DNA of 64,000 nucleotides from Limnohabitans sp. (GTDB lineage: Bacteria; Pseudomonadota; Gammaproteobacteria; Burkholderiales; Burkholderiaceae_C), in the NCBI GenBank assembly GCA_030158125.1, contig JAOATL010000019.1, forward strand, positions 1 to 64,000, given 5' to 3'. The notes under the pieces were generated by a model that was given only the letters and a program-made list of their open reading frames with translations, was not told where the DNA came from and searched no databases. Position 1 is the first letter of the stretch. Every line of letters starts with the position of its first letter. A program made the translations under genes and the position numbers. Of the stretch, positions 1 through 8,263 are shown piece by piece.

Positions 1-53
1 ATACCGGCCTGTCACGCCGGGGGTCGCGGGTTCGAGTCCCGTCCACTCCGCCA
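1..53 (+). tRNA. tRNA-Asp (GUC), 3' part only
   Basis: The window opens inside a tRNA. The anticodon stem pairs CCGGC (4-8) with GCCGG (16-20) around a loop with anticodon GTC at 11-13. A T-arm with GTTCGAGTC-like sequence follows, then the acceptor 3' strand and an encoded CCA at 51-53. GUC reads Asp codons. The 5' half lies outside the window. Confidence 0.95.
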
Positions 54-59
54 AAAAGC

Positions 60-85
60 AAAAACGCACCTTCGGGTGCGTTTTT
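60..85 (+). terminator. Rho-independent terminator after tRNA-Asp
   Basis: AAAAACGCACC and GGTGCGTTTTT form an 11-bp stem around a TTCG tetraloop, ending in a T run. It starts only a few bases after the tRNA CCA. It is symmetric and could also stop transcripts of the - strand regulator gene next to it. Confidence 0.9.
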
Positions 86-98
86 CATTGGTACCAAA

Positions 99-707
99 CT
101 AAGCCCAAGCCTGCGGCGCAAGCAATCCCAGCAAATACCCTTTGAGCCACCCTAAATCCACCGGTTTTTGGATGAAGTGTGTGCCGGGCGGTGGACCACC
201 TCTTTCTTGAAGCGCCTCTTGGCTGAGTGCCGAAAGGGTGATGATTTGCATCTGTGCAAAATTTTCTTTTTGTTGGACCTGCTTGACCAATGCCCAGCCG
301 TCGACTTGGGGCATGAGCAAGTCTAGAAACATGATGTGGGGCTTGAAAACTGGCAAATGAAGCAGTGCCTCGATGGCAGAAGCGATGGCGCAACAGTCGA
401 TATGGGGGTGGGCGGCCAGGCAGGTGTTTTGGAGCAGATGTCTGGTAACGGGGTCGTCGTCGACCACCATGACGCGCAGCCGGTCGTTCATGAGCCGTTC
501 GAGGGCAGGTAATTTCTGCTGTTGCAACTGGTAGTTTTGAATGGACTCTAGCGTAATACGGCGATGCCCGCCCTGCGTGACCCAGGCGTGCAGGATATTT
601 TTATCGACCAAGCTTTGAACCGTGCCGACCGAGAGCTGAAGGAGCTCAGCGGCTTTGCTGGTGCCGCAGCAAGCGGGGGTGGTGTGAGAGGCCATGCATG
701 TCTTCAT
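99..707 (-). CDS. Orphan response regulator: excisionase/MerR-like HTH followed by receiver domain
   Basis: The 202-residue protein has a winged-helix excisionase/MerR-type DNA-binding domain at about residues 14-60 (GTSKAAELLQLS and GGHRRI motifs) followed by a CheY-type receiver at about 77-195. The receiver keeps the acidic pocket (D83-D85), the phospho-acceptor D129 in MFLDLLMP, S159 and K181, so it should be phosphorylatable. The usual order is receiver first and output domain last; here it is reversed. No histidine kinase is adjacent. A 6-bp inverted repeat (CGTGAA/TTCACG, 726-745) just upstream could be an operator. Targets are unknown. Confidence 0.85.
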   Translation of the reverse strand: MKTCMASHTTPACCGTSKAAELLQLSVGTVQSLVDKNILHAWVTQGGHRRITLESIQNYQLQQQKLPALERLMNDRLRVMVVDDDPVTRHLLQNTCLAAHPHIDCCAIASAIEALLHLPVFKPHIMFLDLLMPQVDGWALVKQVQQKENFAQMQIITLSALSQEALQERGGPPPGTHFIQKPVDLGWLKGYLLGLLAPQAWA

Positions 708-930
708 TGGAAAACTCCAATTTAGCGTGAATCGGATTGTTCACGACTTGCAAATGCATACATTGACTTTCTTTTTGGCCACTCTTGCGAATTGGAAAGT
801 TCCGTCTCCTTAGGGACTCTGGGGATGTTCCATTGGCTCATACGGGATTAGGATCGCTTGTGCAAAATGGTGAAAGCTATTGCAAGAACACATCATTGCC
901 CCGTAACGTATTCTGTTGGAGACGCACTGA
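708..930. promoter_or_regulatory. Divergent intergenic region with small inverted repeat
   Basis: This 223-bp gap separates the - strand response regulator gene from the + strand acyl-CoA ligase gene and must hold both promoters. The only structure I see is the CGTGAA/TTCACG inverted repeat at 726-745, 19 bp upstream of the regulator start, which would suit autoregulation. I see no convincing -35/-10 pair and no small gene. Confidence 0.35.
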
Positions 931-2625
931 ATGCCTGCCCACCACGCTTTTTGGCCCAAACGCCTGCCGCACCAATTGACGGCGCCACAAACATCTTTGT
1001 GGATGAATTTGCAAGTCAGTGCCATGCGCTATCCGCACAAGGAAGCCTTGGTGTTCATGGGCCAAACATGGACCTATGCACAGCTTCTCATTGAGGCTGA
1101 AAAAATTGCAACGGCACTGCGCAAAATGGGCGTTCAAAAGGGCGACCGTGTGGTGCTGAACATGCAAAACTGTCCGCAGTTGGTCATCACGCATTTTGCA
1201 ATTTTGCGACTCGACGCCGTGGTGGTGCCGGTCAACCCCATGAACCGCATGGAAGAGTTGAAGCACTACATCCTGGACCCCGATACCAAGGTGGCTGTCA
1301 CCACGGCCGACCTGGCCACAGAACTGGCAGCCGCCAGCAATGCTTTAGAAACAGGTCAGCAACTTCAGCATGTGTTGGTGACGCAATTCACAGATGTGTT
1401 TGATGCCAACAAAACGGGCCCTGAAGACCTCCCTGCAGCTTGGCGTGACTGGTTAGCCACGGTTCATGCATTGCCAACACTTAACGGTGGGCAAGTGCAT
1501 TCTTGGTTAACGGCCCTGCAGGATGACATCGATTTAGGCCCCGTCACAGCGCAGCCAGAAGATTTGGCTGTATTGCCCTACACCAGTGGCACAACAGGCT
1601 TGCCAAAGGGGTGCATGCACACGCACGGCACCATCATGCACAACGCCATGGCCAGTGGTATTTGGGCGGCTGGCACGCCAGAAAACAAAACACTGTGCGT
1701 GGTGCCCATGTTTCACATCACGGGCATGGTGAGTGTGATGCATTCGTCTATTTTTGTCGGCGCAACTTTGGTGTTAATGCCAAGGTGGGACCGTGATTTG
1801 GCTGGGCGTTTAATTTCTAAATGGAAGATCACACACTGGACCAACATTCCCACCATGGTGATTGATTTGTTGGGCAGCCCCAACATGGCGCAGTTTGATT
1901 TGAGCAGTTTGGTCAACATTGGCGGCGGCGGCGCCGCCATGCCTGAAGCGGTTGCTCAACGCTTGTTGGATCAATTTGGTTTGAAGTACATCGAGGGTTA
2001 TGGCCTGACCGAAACCGCGGCACCGTCGCATACCAACCCACCCGATGCCCCCAAAAAGCAATGTTTGGGCATTCCTTTCATGAGTGTGGATGCGCGTGTG
2101 GTGGACCCCGAAACCTTGGTTGAATTGCCTCAAGGGGAGTCGGGTGAAATTGTGATGTCTGGACCGCAGATTTTCAAAGGCTATTGGAAGCGAGCCGATG
2201 CCACGGCCAGTGCCTTCTTCGAGCGCGATGGCAAATCATTCTTCCGCTCTGGCGACATGGGTCGCATTGATGAAGAAGGTTATTTCTTCATGACAGACCG
2301 CTTGAAGCGCATGATCAATGCCAGTGGTTTCAAGGTTTGGCCTGCAGAAGTCGAAGCGCTGATGTTCAAGCATCCTGCCATTCAAGAGGCCTGCATCATC
2401 TCCACCAAAGACGCTTATCGCGGCGAGTCCGTCAAGGCCGTGGTCGTGCTGCGCAGCACGCACAAAGGGCAGGTGAGTGAACAAGACATCATCGATTGGT
2501 GCCGTGAGACGATGGCCGTCTACAAAGTTCCGCGTGTGGTCGAGCTCATCGATGCATTGCCTAAAAGTGGCAGCGGCAAAGTGATGTGGCGCGCCTTGCA
2601 AGAAGCGGAAATGGCCAAAACCTGA
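931..2625 (+). CDS. Acyl-CoA synthetase (fatty-acid/aromatic-acid CoA ligase, AMP-binding)
   Basis: A 564-residue member of the ANL adenylating superfamily that activates a carboxylic acid to its CoA thioester using ATP. The P-loop-like motif YTSGTTGLPKG lies near residues 216-226. A YGLTETAAP substrate/adenylate motif, the SGD hinge aspartate region and the C-terminal PKSGSGK lysine motif follow. Length matches medium/long-chain ligases. GGAGA lies 8 bases before the ATG. It is followed closely by a flavin monooxygenase and a MetE-like gene on the same strand. The exact acid substrate cannot be read from the sequence. Confidence 0.9.
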   Translation: MPAHHAFWPKRLPHQLTAPQTSLWMNLQVSAMRYPHKEALVFMGQTWTYAQLLIEAEKIATALRKMGVQKGDRVVLNMQNCPQLVITHFAILRLDAVVVPVNPMNRMEELKHYILDPDTKVAVTTADLATELAAASNALETGQQLQHVLVTQFTDVFDANKTGPEDLPAAWRDWLATVHALPTLNGGQVHSWLTALQDDIDLGPVTAQPEDLAVLPYTSGTTGLPKGCMHTHGTIMHNAMASGIWAAGTPENKTLCVVPMFHITGMVSVMHSSIFVGATLVLMPRWDRDLAGRLISKWKITHWTNIPTMVIDLLGSPNMAQFDLSSLVNIGGGGAAMPEAVAQRLLDQFGLKYIEGYGLTETAAPSHTNPPDAPKKQCLGIPFMSVDARVVDPETLVELPQGESGEIVMSGPQIFKGYWKRADATASAFFERDGKSFFRSGDMGRIDEEGYFFMTDRLKRMINASGFKVWPAEVEALMFKHPAIQEACIISTKDAYRGESVKAVVVLRSTHKGQVSEQDIIDWCRETMAVYKVPRVVELIDALPKSGSGKVMWRALQEAEMAKT

Positions 2626-2659
2626 TGCATGGAATTTTGATGTTGCGAGCCCTTCAAGC

Positions 2660-3667
2660 ATGAACCTGAAACTCTCTGTTCTTGACCAATCGGTGGCCAT
2701 GGCGGGGCGCGGGCAAGATGAGTCCATCCGCCAAACCGTCACCTTGGCCCAATCGGCGGAGCGTTTGGGGTACGCGCGTTTTTGGGTGAGCGAGCACCAT
2801 GCGCACCCCAGCATTGTGGGTACGGCGCCTGAAATTTTGATGGCGGCCATAGCCACTCAAACGAAGCGCATTCGCATCGGCAGTGCCGGTGTCATGTTGC
2901 CTCACTATGCGTCGCTCAAAGTTGCAGAACAGTTCAGAGTTCTGGATGCTTTGGCGCCAGGCCGTATTGATTTAGGCGTCGGTCGTGCCCCAGGCAGTGA
3001 CGGTAAAACCGCACAGCTGCTCAACCCCGACCGCTACGCCAGCGAAAAATTTCCACAGCAAGTGATGGAACTGCAAGCTTGGGTGAAGGGGCAGCCTTTG
3101 CCTGTGGGTCATCCCGGGCATGGTGTGTTTGCCTACCCGCAGTCGGCTACTTCACCTGATGTTTGGATGTTGGGCAGCTCTGACTACGGTGCGCAATTGG
3201 CAGCGCATTTGGGTTTGCCTTACGCCTTCGCGTGGTTCATCACCGATGGGCAGGGTGCGGATCAGGCCCTGCAAATTTACCGAGACAGCTTCACGCCCAG
3301 CGCGCGCTTGGACAAGCCCATGGCCACCTTGTGTGTGTGGGCCTTGGCGGCAGACACCGATGCACAAGCGTGGCATTTGTTCAAGAGCCGGGCACGCTGG
3401 CGCATGGATCGCAACTTGGGCCGCATTGGACCCATGCTGCCACCTGAACAAGCCGATCGCGACTATTCACCCGCAGAGCAAATGGCCTTGGATGCTTTGA
3501 AGTCCAATGCATTTGTGGGCAGTGCAAAAACTGTCAGCACCCAGCTGCGCGCAGTGGCCGAGCGTTTGCAACTCGATGAGTTGGTGGTCATCACGTGGAC
3601 ACACGATCCACAAGCGCAGCTGCACTCGTACGAGTTGTTGGCGCAAGAATTCAATTTGAAGCCTTAA
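2660..3667 (+). CDS. Luciferase-like flavin monooxygenase (MsnO8-type LLM oxidoreductase)
   Basis: A 335-residue single-domain bacterial-luciferase-like TIM-barrel protein. The WVSEHHAHPSIVGTAPE segment near residues 39-56 and the DLGVGRAPGSDG segment near 107-118 are typical of the MsnO8/YhbW-like group, which uses reduced flavin. It begins 34 bp after the acyl-CoA ligase and ends 18 bp before the MetE-like gene, so the three are probably co-transcribed. The substrate is unknown. No partner flavin reductase is adjacent. The start lacks a strong Shine-Dalgarno sequence. Confidence 0.82.
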   Translation: MNLKLSVLDQSVAMAGRGQDESIRQTVTLAQSAERLGYARFWVSEHHAHPSIVGTAPEILMAAIATQTKRIRIGSAGVMLPHYASLKVAEQFRVLDALAPGRIDLGVGRAPGSDGKTAQLLNPDRYASEKFPQQVMELQAWVKGQPLPVGHPGHGVFAYPQSATSPDVWMLGSSDYGAQLAAHLGLPYAFAWFITDGQGADQALQIYRDSFTPSARLDKPMATLCVWALAADTDAQAWHLFKSRARWRMDRNLGRIGPMLPPEQADRDYSPAEQMALDALKSNAFVGSAKTVSTQLRAVAERLQLDELVVITWTHDPQAQLHSYELLAQEFNLKP

Positions 3668-3685
3668 TTTTTCAGGAGCACATGA

Positions 3686-4705
3686 ATGTTTGAAACCGCA
3701 ATTGCCGGCAGTTTGCCGAAACCCGAGTGGCTGGCCGAGACCAACAAGCTTTGGCCCAAATGGATGGCCGAAGGCGATAGCCTGAAGCAAGCCAAGGCCG
3801 ATGCCACGCTGCTGTGGATCAAAGCCCAAGAAGACGCAGGCCTGGACGTGGTGGGCGATGGCGAACAATCGCGTCAGCACTTTGTGCACGGTTTCTTGGA
3901 GCAGGTCGAAGGCATTGACTTTGAAAACAAAGTGACCATGGGCATTCGGAACAACCGTTACGACGCGCAAGTGCCGCAAGTGATTGCACCCCTGCGTTTA
4001 AAAGGCCGCGTGCATGCATTTGAAGCGCAGCTGGCACGTGCACACACCAAGAAAAAATTGAAGTTCACTTTGCCTGGCCCCATGACCATTGTCGACACCG
4101 TGGCCGATCGTTTTTATGGCGACAAAGTCAAGATGGCCATGGCCTTTGCAGAACTGCTGAACCAAGAAGCATTGGCGCTGCAAGCGGATGGCGTGGACAT
4201 CGTTCAATTTGACGAGCCTGCTTTCAATGTGTACATGGAAGAAGCGGCCGATTGGGGTGTGAAAGCTTTGGAACGTGCGGCGCAAGGACTGACTTGCACC
4301 ACAGCCGTTCACATTTGCTATGGCTATGGCATTCAGGCCAACATCGATTGGAAAAACTCTTTGGGCCACGAGTGGCGCCAATACGAAAAAGTGTTTCCAG
4401 CCTTGGCCAAGAGCAGCATTGACCAAGTGAGCTTGGAGTGCTTCCACTCGCATGTGCCCATGGACTTGATGGCTTTGCTGGAAGGCAAAGACGTGATGGT
4501 GGGTGTGATTGATGTGGCCAGCGAAGTGATTGAAACACCTGAAGAAGTGGCTGACACCATTGGCCGCGCACTGCAGTTTGTGCCCAAGGCACGCATTATT
4601 CCTTGTACCAATTGCGGCCTGGCACCCATGAGCCGCGAAGTGGCAGAGAAAAAATTACAAGCTTTGGCCGAAGGCGCTCGCATTGCACGTGAACGTTATC
4701 GCTGA
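3686..4705 (+). CDS. Core-type methionine synthase (MetE catalytic domain only)
   Basis: At 339 residues this corresponds to the C-terminal catalytic barrel of cobalamin-independent methionine synthase without the MetE N-terminal half. All four zinc ligands can be placed by alignment to MetE motifs: H209 and C211 (HIC), E251 (LEC) and C310 (NCGL). D177-E178 matches the MetE homocysteine-binding DEP motif. GGAG 7 bases before the ATG sets the start. Stand-alone core-MetE proteins are known and at least some use a methylated corrinoid rather than methyl-folate as donor. Which donor is used here is not visible. A bidirectional terminator follows. Confidence 0.85.
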   Translation: MFETAIAGSLPKPEWLAETNKLWPKWMAEGDSLKQAKADATLLWIKAQEDAGLDVVGDGEQSRQHFVHGFLEQVEGIDFENKVTMGIRNNRYDAQVPQVIAPLRLKGRVHAFEAQLARAHTKKKLKFTLPGPMTIVDTVADRFYGDKVKMAMAFAELLNQEALALQADGVDIVQFDEPAFNVYMEEAADWGVKALERAAQGLTCTTAVHICYGYGIQANIDWKNSLGHEWRQYEKVFPALAKSSIDQVSLECFHSHVPMDLMALLEGKDVMVGVIDVASEVIETPEEVADTIGRALQFVPKARIIPCTNCGLAPMSREVAEKKLQALAEGARIARERYR

Positions 4706-4727
4706 AATTGAACTGGAACACAGCAAC

Positions 4728-4757
4728 AAAAAAGGCCATCGAAAGATGGCCTTTTTC
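4728..4757. terminator. Bidirectional Rho-independent terminator
   Basis: AAAGGCCATC (4731-4740) pairs with GATGGCCTTT (4745-4754) around a GAAA tetraloop, flanked by A and T runs. It lies between the convergent core-MetE and thiolase genes and can serve both. Confidence 0.9.
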
Positions 4758-4776
4758 TTGAGTGATCGCTTGAAAA

Positions 4777-5961
4777 TTACATGCGTTCAAAAATAGCCGC
4801 AATGCCTTGACCGCCACCAATGCACATGGTGACCAATGCATAGCGACCGTTGATGCGTTGCAACTCGTGCAAAGCTTTGACGGTAATTAAGGCACCCGTG
4901 GCACCGATGGGGTGACCCAAAGAAATGCCTGAGCCATTGGGGTTGACCTTTGCAGGGTCCAAGCCGAGGTCACGTGTGACAGCGCAAGCTTGCGCAGCAA
5001 AGGCTTCATTGGCTTCAATCACGTCTAGATCGTTCACAGTGAGGCCGGCTTTTTTCAAGGCCAACTGTGATGCAGGCACGGGGCCAATGCCCATGTACTT
5101 GGGATCCACACCAGCGTGTGCATAGGCCACCAAGCGCGCCAAAGGTTTGGCGCCACGTGCTTTGGCCGCTCCGGCTTCCATCAGTACCACCGCAGCAGCA
5201 GCGTCGTTGATGCCAGATGCGTTGCCGGCTGTCACCGTGCCGTTTTCTTTGACGAACACAGGTTTGAGTTTGGCCAACTCTTCCATGGTGCAGCCAGGTC
5301 GAAAGTGTTCGTCGGTGTCATAGGCCACTTCGCCTTTGCGCGTTTTGAGCATGACCGGCATGATTTGGTCTTTGAAGTAACCAGCTTGCGTGGCACGCTC
5401 GGCGCGGTTGTGACTTTCAACAGCCAGTTTGTCTTGGTCTTCGCGGGTGATGCCCCACTTGGCCGCAATGTTCTCGGCCGTGACGCCCATGTGAATGGTG
5501 TGAAAGGGGTCGTGCAAGGCACCCACCATCATGTCGATCATTTTGGTGTCGCCCATGCGTGCGCCAAAACGATTGGTGTTAACCGCGTAAGGTGCGCGGC
5601 TCATGTTTTCTGCACCACCGCCAATGGCCACATCGGCGTCGCCCAACAAGATGGACTGACTGGCCGAGATGATGGCTTGCAAACCCGAACCACACAGACG
5701 ATTGACATTGAATGCGGGCGTGCCGTCGGCACAGCCGCCGTTGATGGCCGCCACACGCGAGAGGTACATGTCTTTGGGTTCAGTGTTGACCACATGGCCA
5801 AACACCACGTGACCGACATCTTTGCCATCGGTGCCGGCGCGCTTCAGCGCTTCGCGGACCACTTGCGCGGCCAACTCGGTGGGGGCAATGTCTTTGAGAC
5901 TGCCACCAAATGTTCCAATGGCAGTGCGCACACTGCTGACAACAACAACTTCACGACTCAT
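4777..5961 (-). CDS. Acetyl-CoA C-acyltransferase (thiolase)
   Basis: A 394-residue thiolase that condenses or cleaves acyl-CoA/acetyl-CoA (beta-ketothiolase). The nucleophilic cysteine is C90 in RLCGSGLQA. The NEAFAAQ segment, the GHPIGATG histidine motif and the C-terminal CIGGGQG cysteine motif are all present, so it should be active. A strong AAGGAG sits about 7 bases before the ATG. It resembles the BktB/PhaA group by motif. It may act in short-chain beta-oxidation or polyhydroxyalkanoate precursor supply; the sequence does not decide. Confidence 0.93.
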   Translation of the reverse strand: MSREVVVVSSVRTAIGTFGGSLKDIAPTELAAQVVREALKRAGTDGKDVGHVVFGHVVNTEPKDMYLSRVAAINGGCADGTPAFNVNRLCGSGLQAIISASQSILLGDADVAIGGGAENMSRAPYAVNTNRFGARMGDTKMIDMMVGALHDPFHTIHMGVTAENIAAKWGITREDQDKLAVESHNRAERATQAGYFKDQIMPVMLKTRKGEVAYDTDEHFRPGCTMEELAKLKPVFVKENGTVTAGNASGINDAAAAVVLMEAGAAKARGAKPLARLVAYAHAGVDPKYMGIGPVPASQLALKKAGLTVNDLDVIEANEAFAAQACAVTRDLGLDPAKVNPNGSGISLGHPIGATGALITVKALHELQRINGRYALVTMCIGGGQGIAAIFERM

Positions 5962-6069
5962 CTCGGTCTCCTTTGAATTGAAATAGGGTTAGCAGCAAAG
6001 TCTGCCCATGCAAGGCTACAGGGGGCTGACAAAGCTTGGAAGAATGCTGCGCAATGGACGGGAACTGGC

Positions 6070-6828
6070 TCAGACGTCACGCACATCGCTGACAGGGTTG
6101 CTGCCGAAGTCAGGCCGGGCCAGGTAGTCCAAGATGCGTTTGGCGGCACCGGCCGGCGTGGTCAGCTGACCAGTGGCTTTGAGCTGTTGGAAGCCATGTT
6201 GGTCTGGGAAGTTTTGGGGGGCTGCACCGCGCAGCTGGACTTGCATGTCTGTGTCAATGACGCCGGGTGCCAAGGACGTTACTTTGGCGCCGTTGGGCTT
6301 CAGGGCTTCGTCGAGGGCCAGGCAGCGGGTGAAGTGGTCCATGCCCGCTTTGGCCGCGCAGTAGCCGGCTTGAGAGGCCATGGCGCGTCGGCCCAAACCC
6401 GAGGAGATGTTGACCACCTTGCGCGGCAGGGGCCAGTTTTCTGTGGCACCTAAAAATGCGGCGCACAGTTGCATGGGGGCTTCCAAGCCTACGCGCAAAG
6501 CCATGGCCAAATTGTGCGGGTCGGCTTGACTGAGTGGGCTGATGTGGGGAATAACGCCGGCATTGTTTATCAGCGTTGCGCTTTTAAAATATGAGGCAGA
6601 TTGTTTTTCAAGCCACGTTTTCAAAGCAGCGCTGGCAGTGGCGCCATCGGCCAGATCGTGTGTCCACTGCTCTAAATGGGCGCCCGCTTGTTGGGCTTTT
6701 GCGGTCAAGCTGGCTTGTTGGTTGCGCGAGATACAAATGAGGGTGTGACCTGCCTGCAAGAGTTGTTCGGCAATGGCCAGGCCCATGCCACGGGAGCCGC
6801 CTGTGAGAATGTAGAGGTGTTGTGTCAT
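6070..6828 (-). CDS. Short-chain dehydrogenase/reductase (SDR)
   Basis: A 252-residue classical SDR. TGGSRGMG near residue 10 is the dinucleotide-binding glycine motif. NNAG near residue 88 and the catalytic Ser with the YCAAK Tyr-Lys pair are present. The ATG at 6828 is preferred over a possible start further upstream because the Rossmann strand begins right after it and the longer form would run into the pseudouridine synthase gene. It lies 50 bp downstream of that gene on the same strand. Substrate unknown; the overall look is closest to sepiapterin-reductase/YciK-like SDRs. Confidence 0.83.
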   Translation of the reverse strand: MTQHLYILTGGSRGMGLAIAEQLLQAGHTLICISRNQQASLTAKAQQAGAHLEQWTHDLADGATASAALKTWLEKQSASYFKSATLINNAGVIPHISPLSQADPHNLAMALRVGLEAPMQLCAAFLGATENWPLPRKVVNISSGLGRRAMASQAGYCAAKAGMDHFTRCLALDEALKPNGAKVTSLAPGVIDTDMQVQLRGAAPQNFPDQHGFQQLKATGQLTTPAGAAKRILDYLARPDFGSNPVSDVRDV

Positions 6829-6878
6829 GTTGATCAGCCTTGCATCAAACGAAGTTCGAACGAGTTTCAATCGGCACC

Positions 6879-7598
6879 TTAAAACGGTACCGCACTCTGA
6901 AATGATAGCCACTCTTCAGTCATGGGGTGTTTGAATTGCAATTGCCGCGCATGCAGGTACAAGCGAGGTGCGCGAGCGCAGACTTCTGGCGTGGCATACA
7001 AGGCATCACCCAAGATGGCGTGACCCATGGCCATCATGTGCAAACGCAATTGGTGTGTTCTGCCAGTGATGGGTTGAAGCTCAACCCGTGTTGCCCCCGC
7101 CATCGCTGGCCCCGATTTGCAGCGCCATTGCGTATGACTGGGCTTGCCGTGTTCCCAATCTACTTTGCTTCTGGGGCGGTTGGGCCAGTCAATCAACAAG
7201 GGCAGGTGAATGTTTTGCCAAGCCTCGCTGTCTGTGACCTGCGTGTTGTCAATGGGTGGCTGGCCATCGACCAAAGCTTCATACATTTTGTGCACTTCGC
7301 GTTGGGCAAAGGCCTGGCTTAGCTTGCGCTGAACAGCGGGTCCGCGTGCCACCACCACCAGGCCCGAGGTGGCCATGTCCAATCGGTGAACGGTGAGGGC
7401 TTCGGGCCAGGTTTGTTGGGCGCGCGCTATGAGGCAATCCTGCTTGTCTTCGCCACGACCGGGCACACTCAGCAGGCCTGTGGGCTTGTTGAGCACAAGC
7501 AGGTGCTCATCGGCATAGACCACGTCGAGCTTTAGCAATGGGTTACCTGAAAAATGCGGGGCGTTGCGTACAAGTGCATCCCGCAAAGATAACGCCAA
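6879..7598 (-). CDS. RluA-family 23S rRNA/tRNA pseudouridine synthase
   Basis: A 239-residue enzyme isomerising uridine to pseudouridine in RNA. The HRLDMATSG motif near residues 71-79 carries the catalytic aspartate, and the ITGRTHQLRLHM motif is in place. There is no N-terminal S4 domain, as in RluA itself. The conserved NKPTGLLSVPGR segment near residues 37-48 agrees. The site modified cannot be read; RluA (23S 746/tRNA 32) is the closest guess by size and layout. A second family member lies at 46846-47829. Confidence 0.88.
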   Translation of the reverse strand: MALSLRDALVRNAPHFSGNPLLKLDVVYADEHLLVLNKPTGLLSVPGRGEDKQDCLIARAQQTWPEALTVHRLDMATSGLVVVARGPAVQRKLSQAFAQREVHKMYEALVDGQPPIDNTQVTDSEAWQNIHLPLLIDWPNRPRSKVDWEHGKPSHTQWRCKSGPAMAGATRVELQPITGRTHQLRLHMMAMGHAILGDALYATPEVCARAPRLYLHARQLQFKHPMTEEWLSFQSAVPF

Positions 7599-7701
7599 AA
7601 TACGCTGTTTCCAAAAGAGAAAGGCTTTGAATTTCCAAGTTGGCTCAGATCAGGCGACAATCTAGGGTTTTGTGAAACCCCTTTTGACCCAAATATCCGC
7701 T

Positions 7702-8220
7702 ATGTCCGATTTTGAAGTTCGATTTGCCACCCAGAATGAAGCCGCTGATGTGGCGCAATTGCATTTGATTGCCAGCCGTGCTGCGTACGCTGGGCAAGTG
7801 CCTGAAGCGCACTGGGATGCCACGCCCATGGCCAAACGTGTGTCCTATTGGAAGGAAGCCATTGAATACGGCGAGCCCCAAGTGATGGTGGCCCTGGAAG
7901 GCGGCAGTATTGTCGGTTTTGTGGGCTATGACCGCTCGCGCGATCCCAAATCCAAGAACACCATGGGTGAGATTTGGGCCATCTACGCAGACCCCGACCG
8001 TTTGGGTGAAGGCGTGGGCTTGGCCCTTTGGGATGCGGCCCGAGAAGGGCTGATGGACGAAGATTGCACCGATGTCAGCATCTGGGTGCCCTTGCTGAAT
8101 GAGCGCACCGTCCGCTTTCATGAATTGGCTGGCTTCAAGCGTGAAATGAACACGGCTCGAACCGTGCCAATTGGCGCTGTGAAAGTGGAAGAAGTGCGCA
8201 TGAAGCGTTCGCTGGCCTAA
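7702..8220 (+). CDS. GNAT-family N-acetyltransferase
   Basis: A 172-residue GNAT acetyltransferase. The EIWAIYADPDRLGEGVGLALW segment is the acetyl-CoA-binding motif A with a Q/RxxGxG/A-like loop, and the ending FHELAGFKREM is typical of the family. The ATG at 7702 fits the usual family N-terminus. An in-frame GTG at 7672 with AGGG before it would add ten residues and cannot be excluded. The acceptor substrate is unknown. It sits between a pseudouridine synthase and a tRNA-dihydrouridine synthase. Confidence 0.85.
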   Translation: MSDFEVRFATQNEAADVAQLHLIASRAAYAGQVPEAHWDATPMAKRVSYWKEAIEYGEPQVMVALEGGSIVGFVGYDRSRDPKSKNTMGEIWAIYADPDRLGEGVGLALWDAAREGLMDEDCTDVSIWVPLLNERTVRFHELAGFKREMNTARTVPIGAVKVEEVRMKRSLA

Positions 8221-8263
8221 GACCTGGCCACTATTTTGGCGTGCTAAAGCCATTGACTCACCC

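Noticed and set aside
5116..5976. Long + strand open frame (286 codons) opposite the thiolase gene
   Set aside because: Antisense shadow: the translated sequence matches no family and the - strand thiolase is complete with all catalytic motifs.
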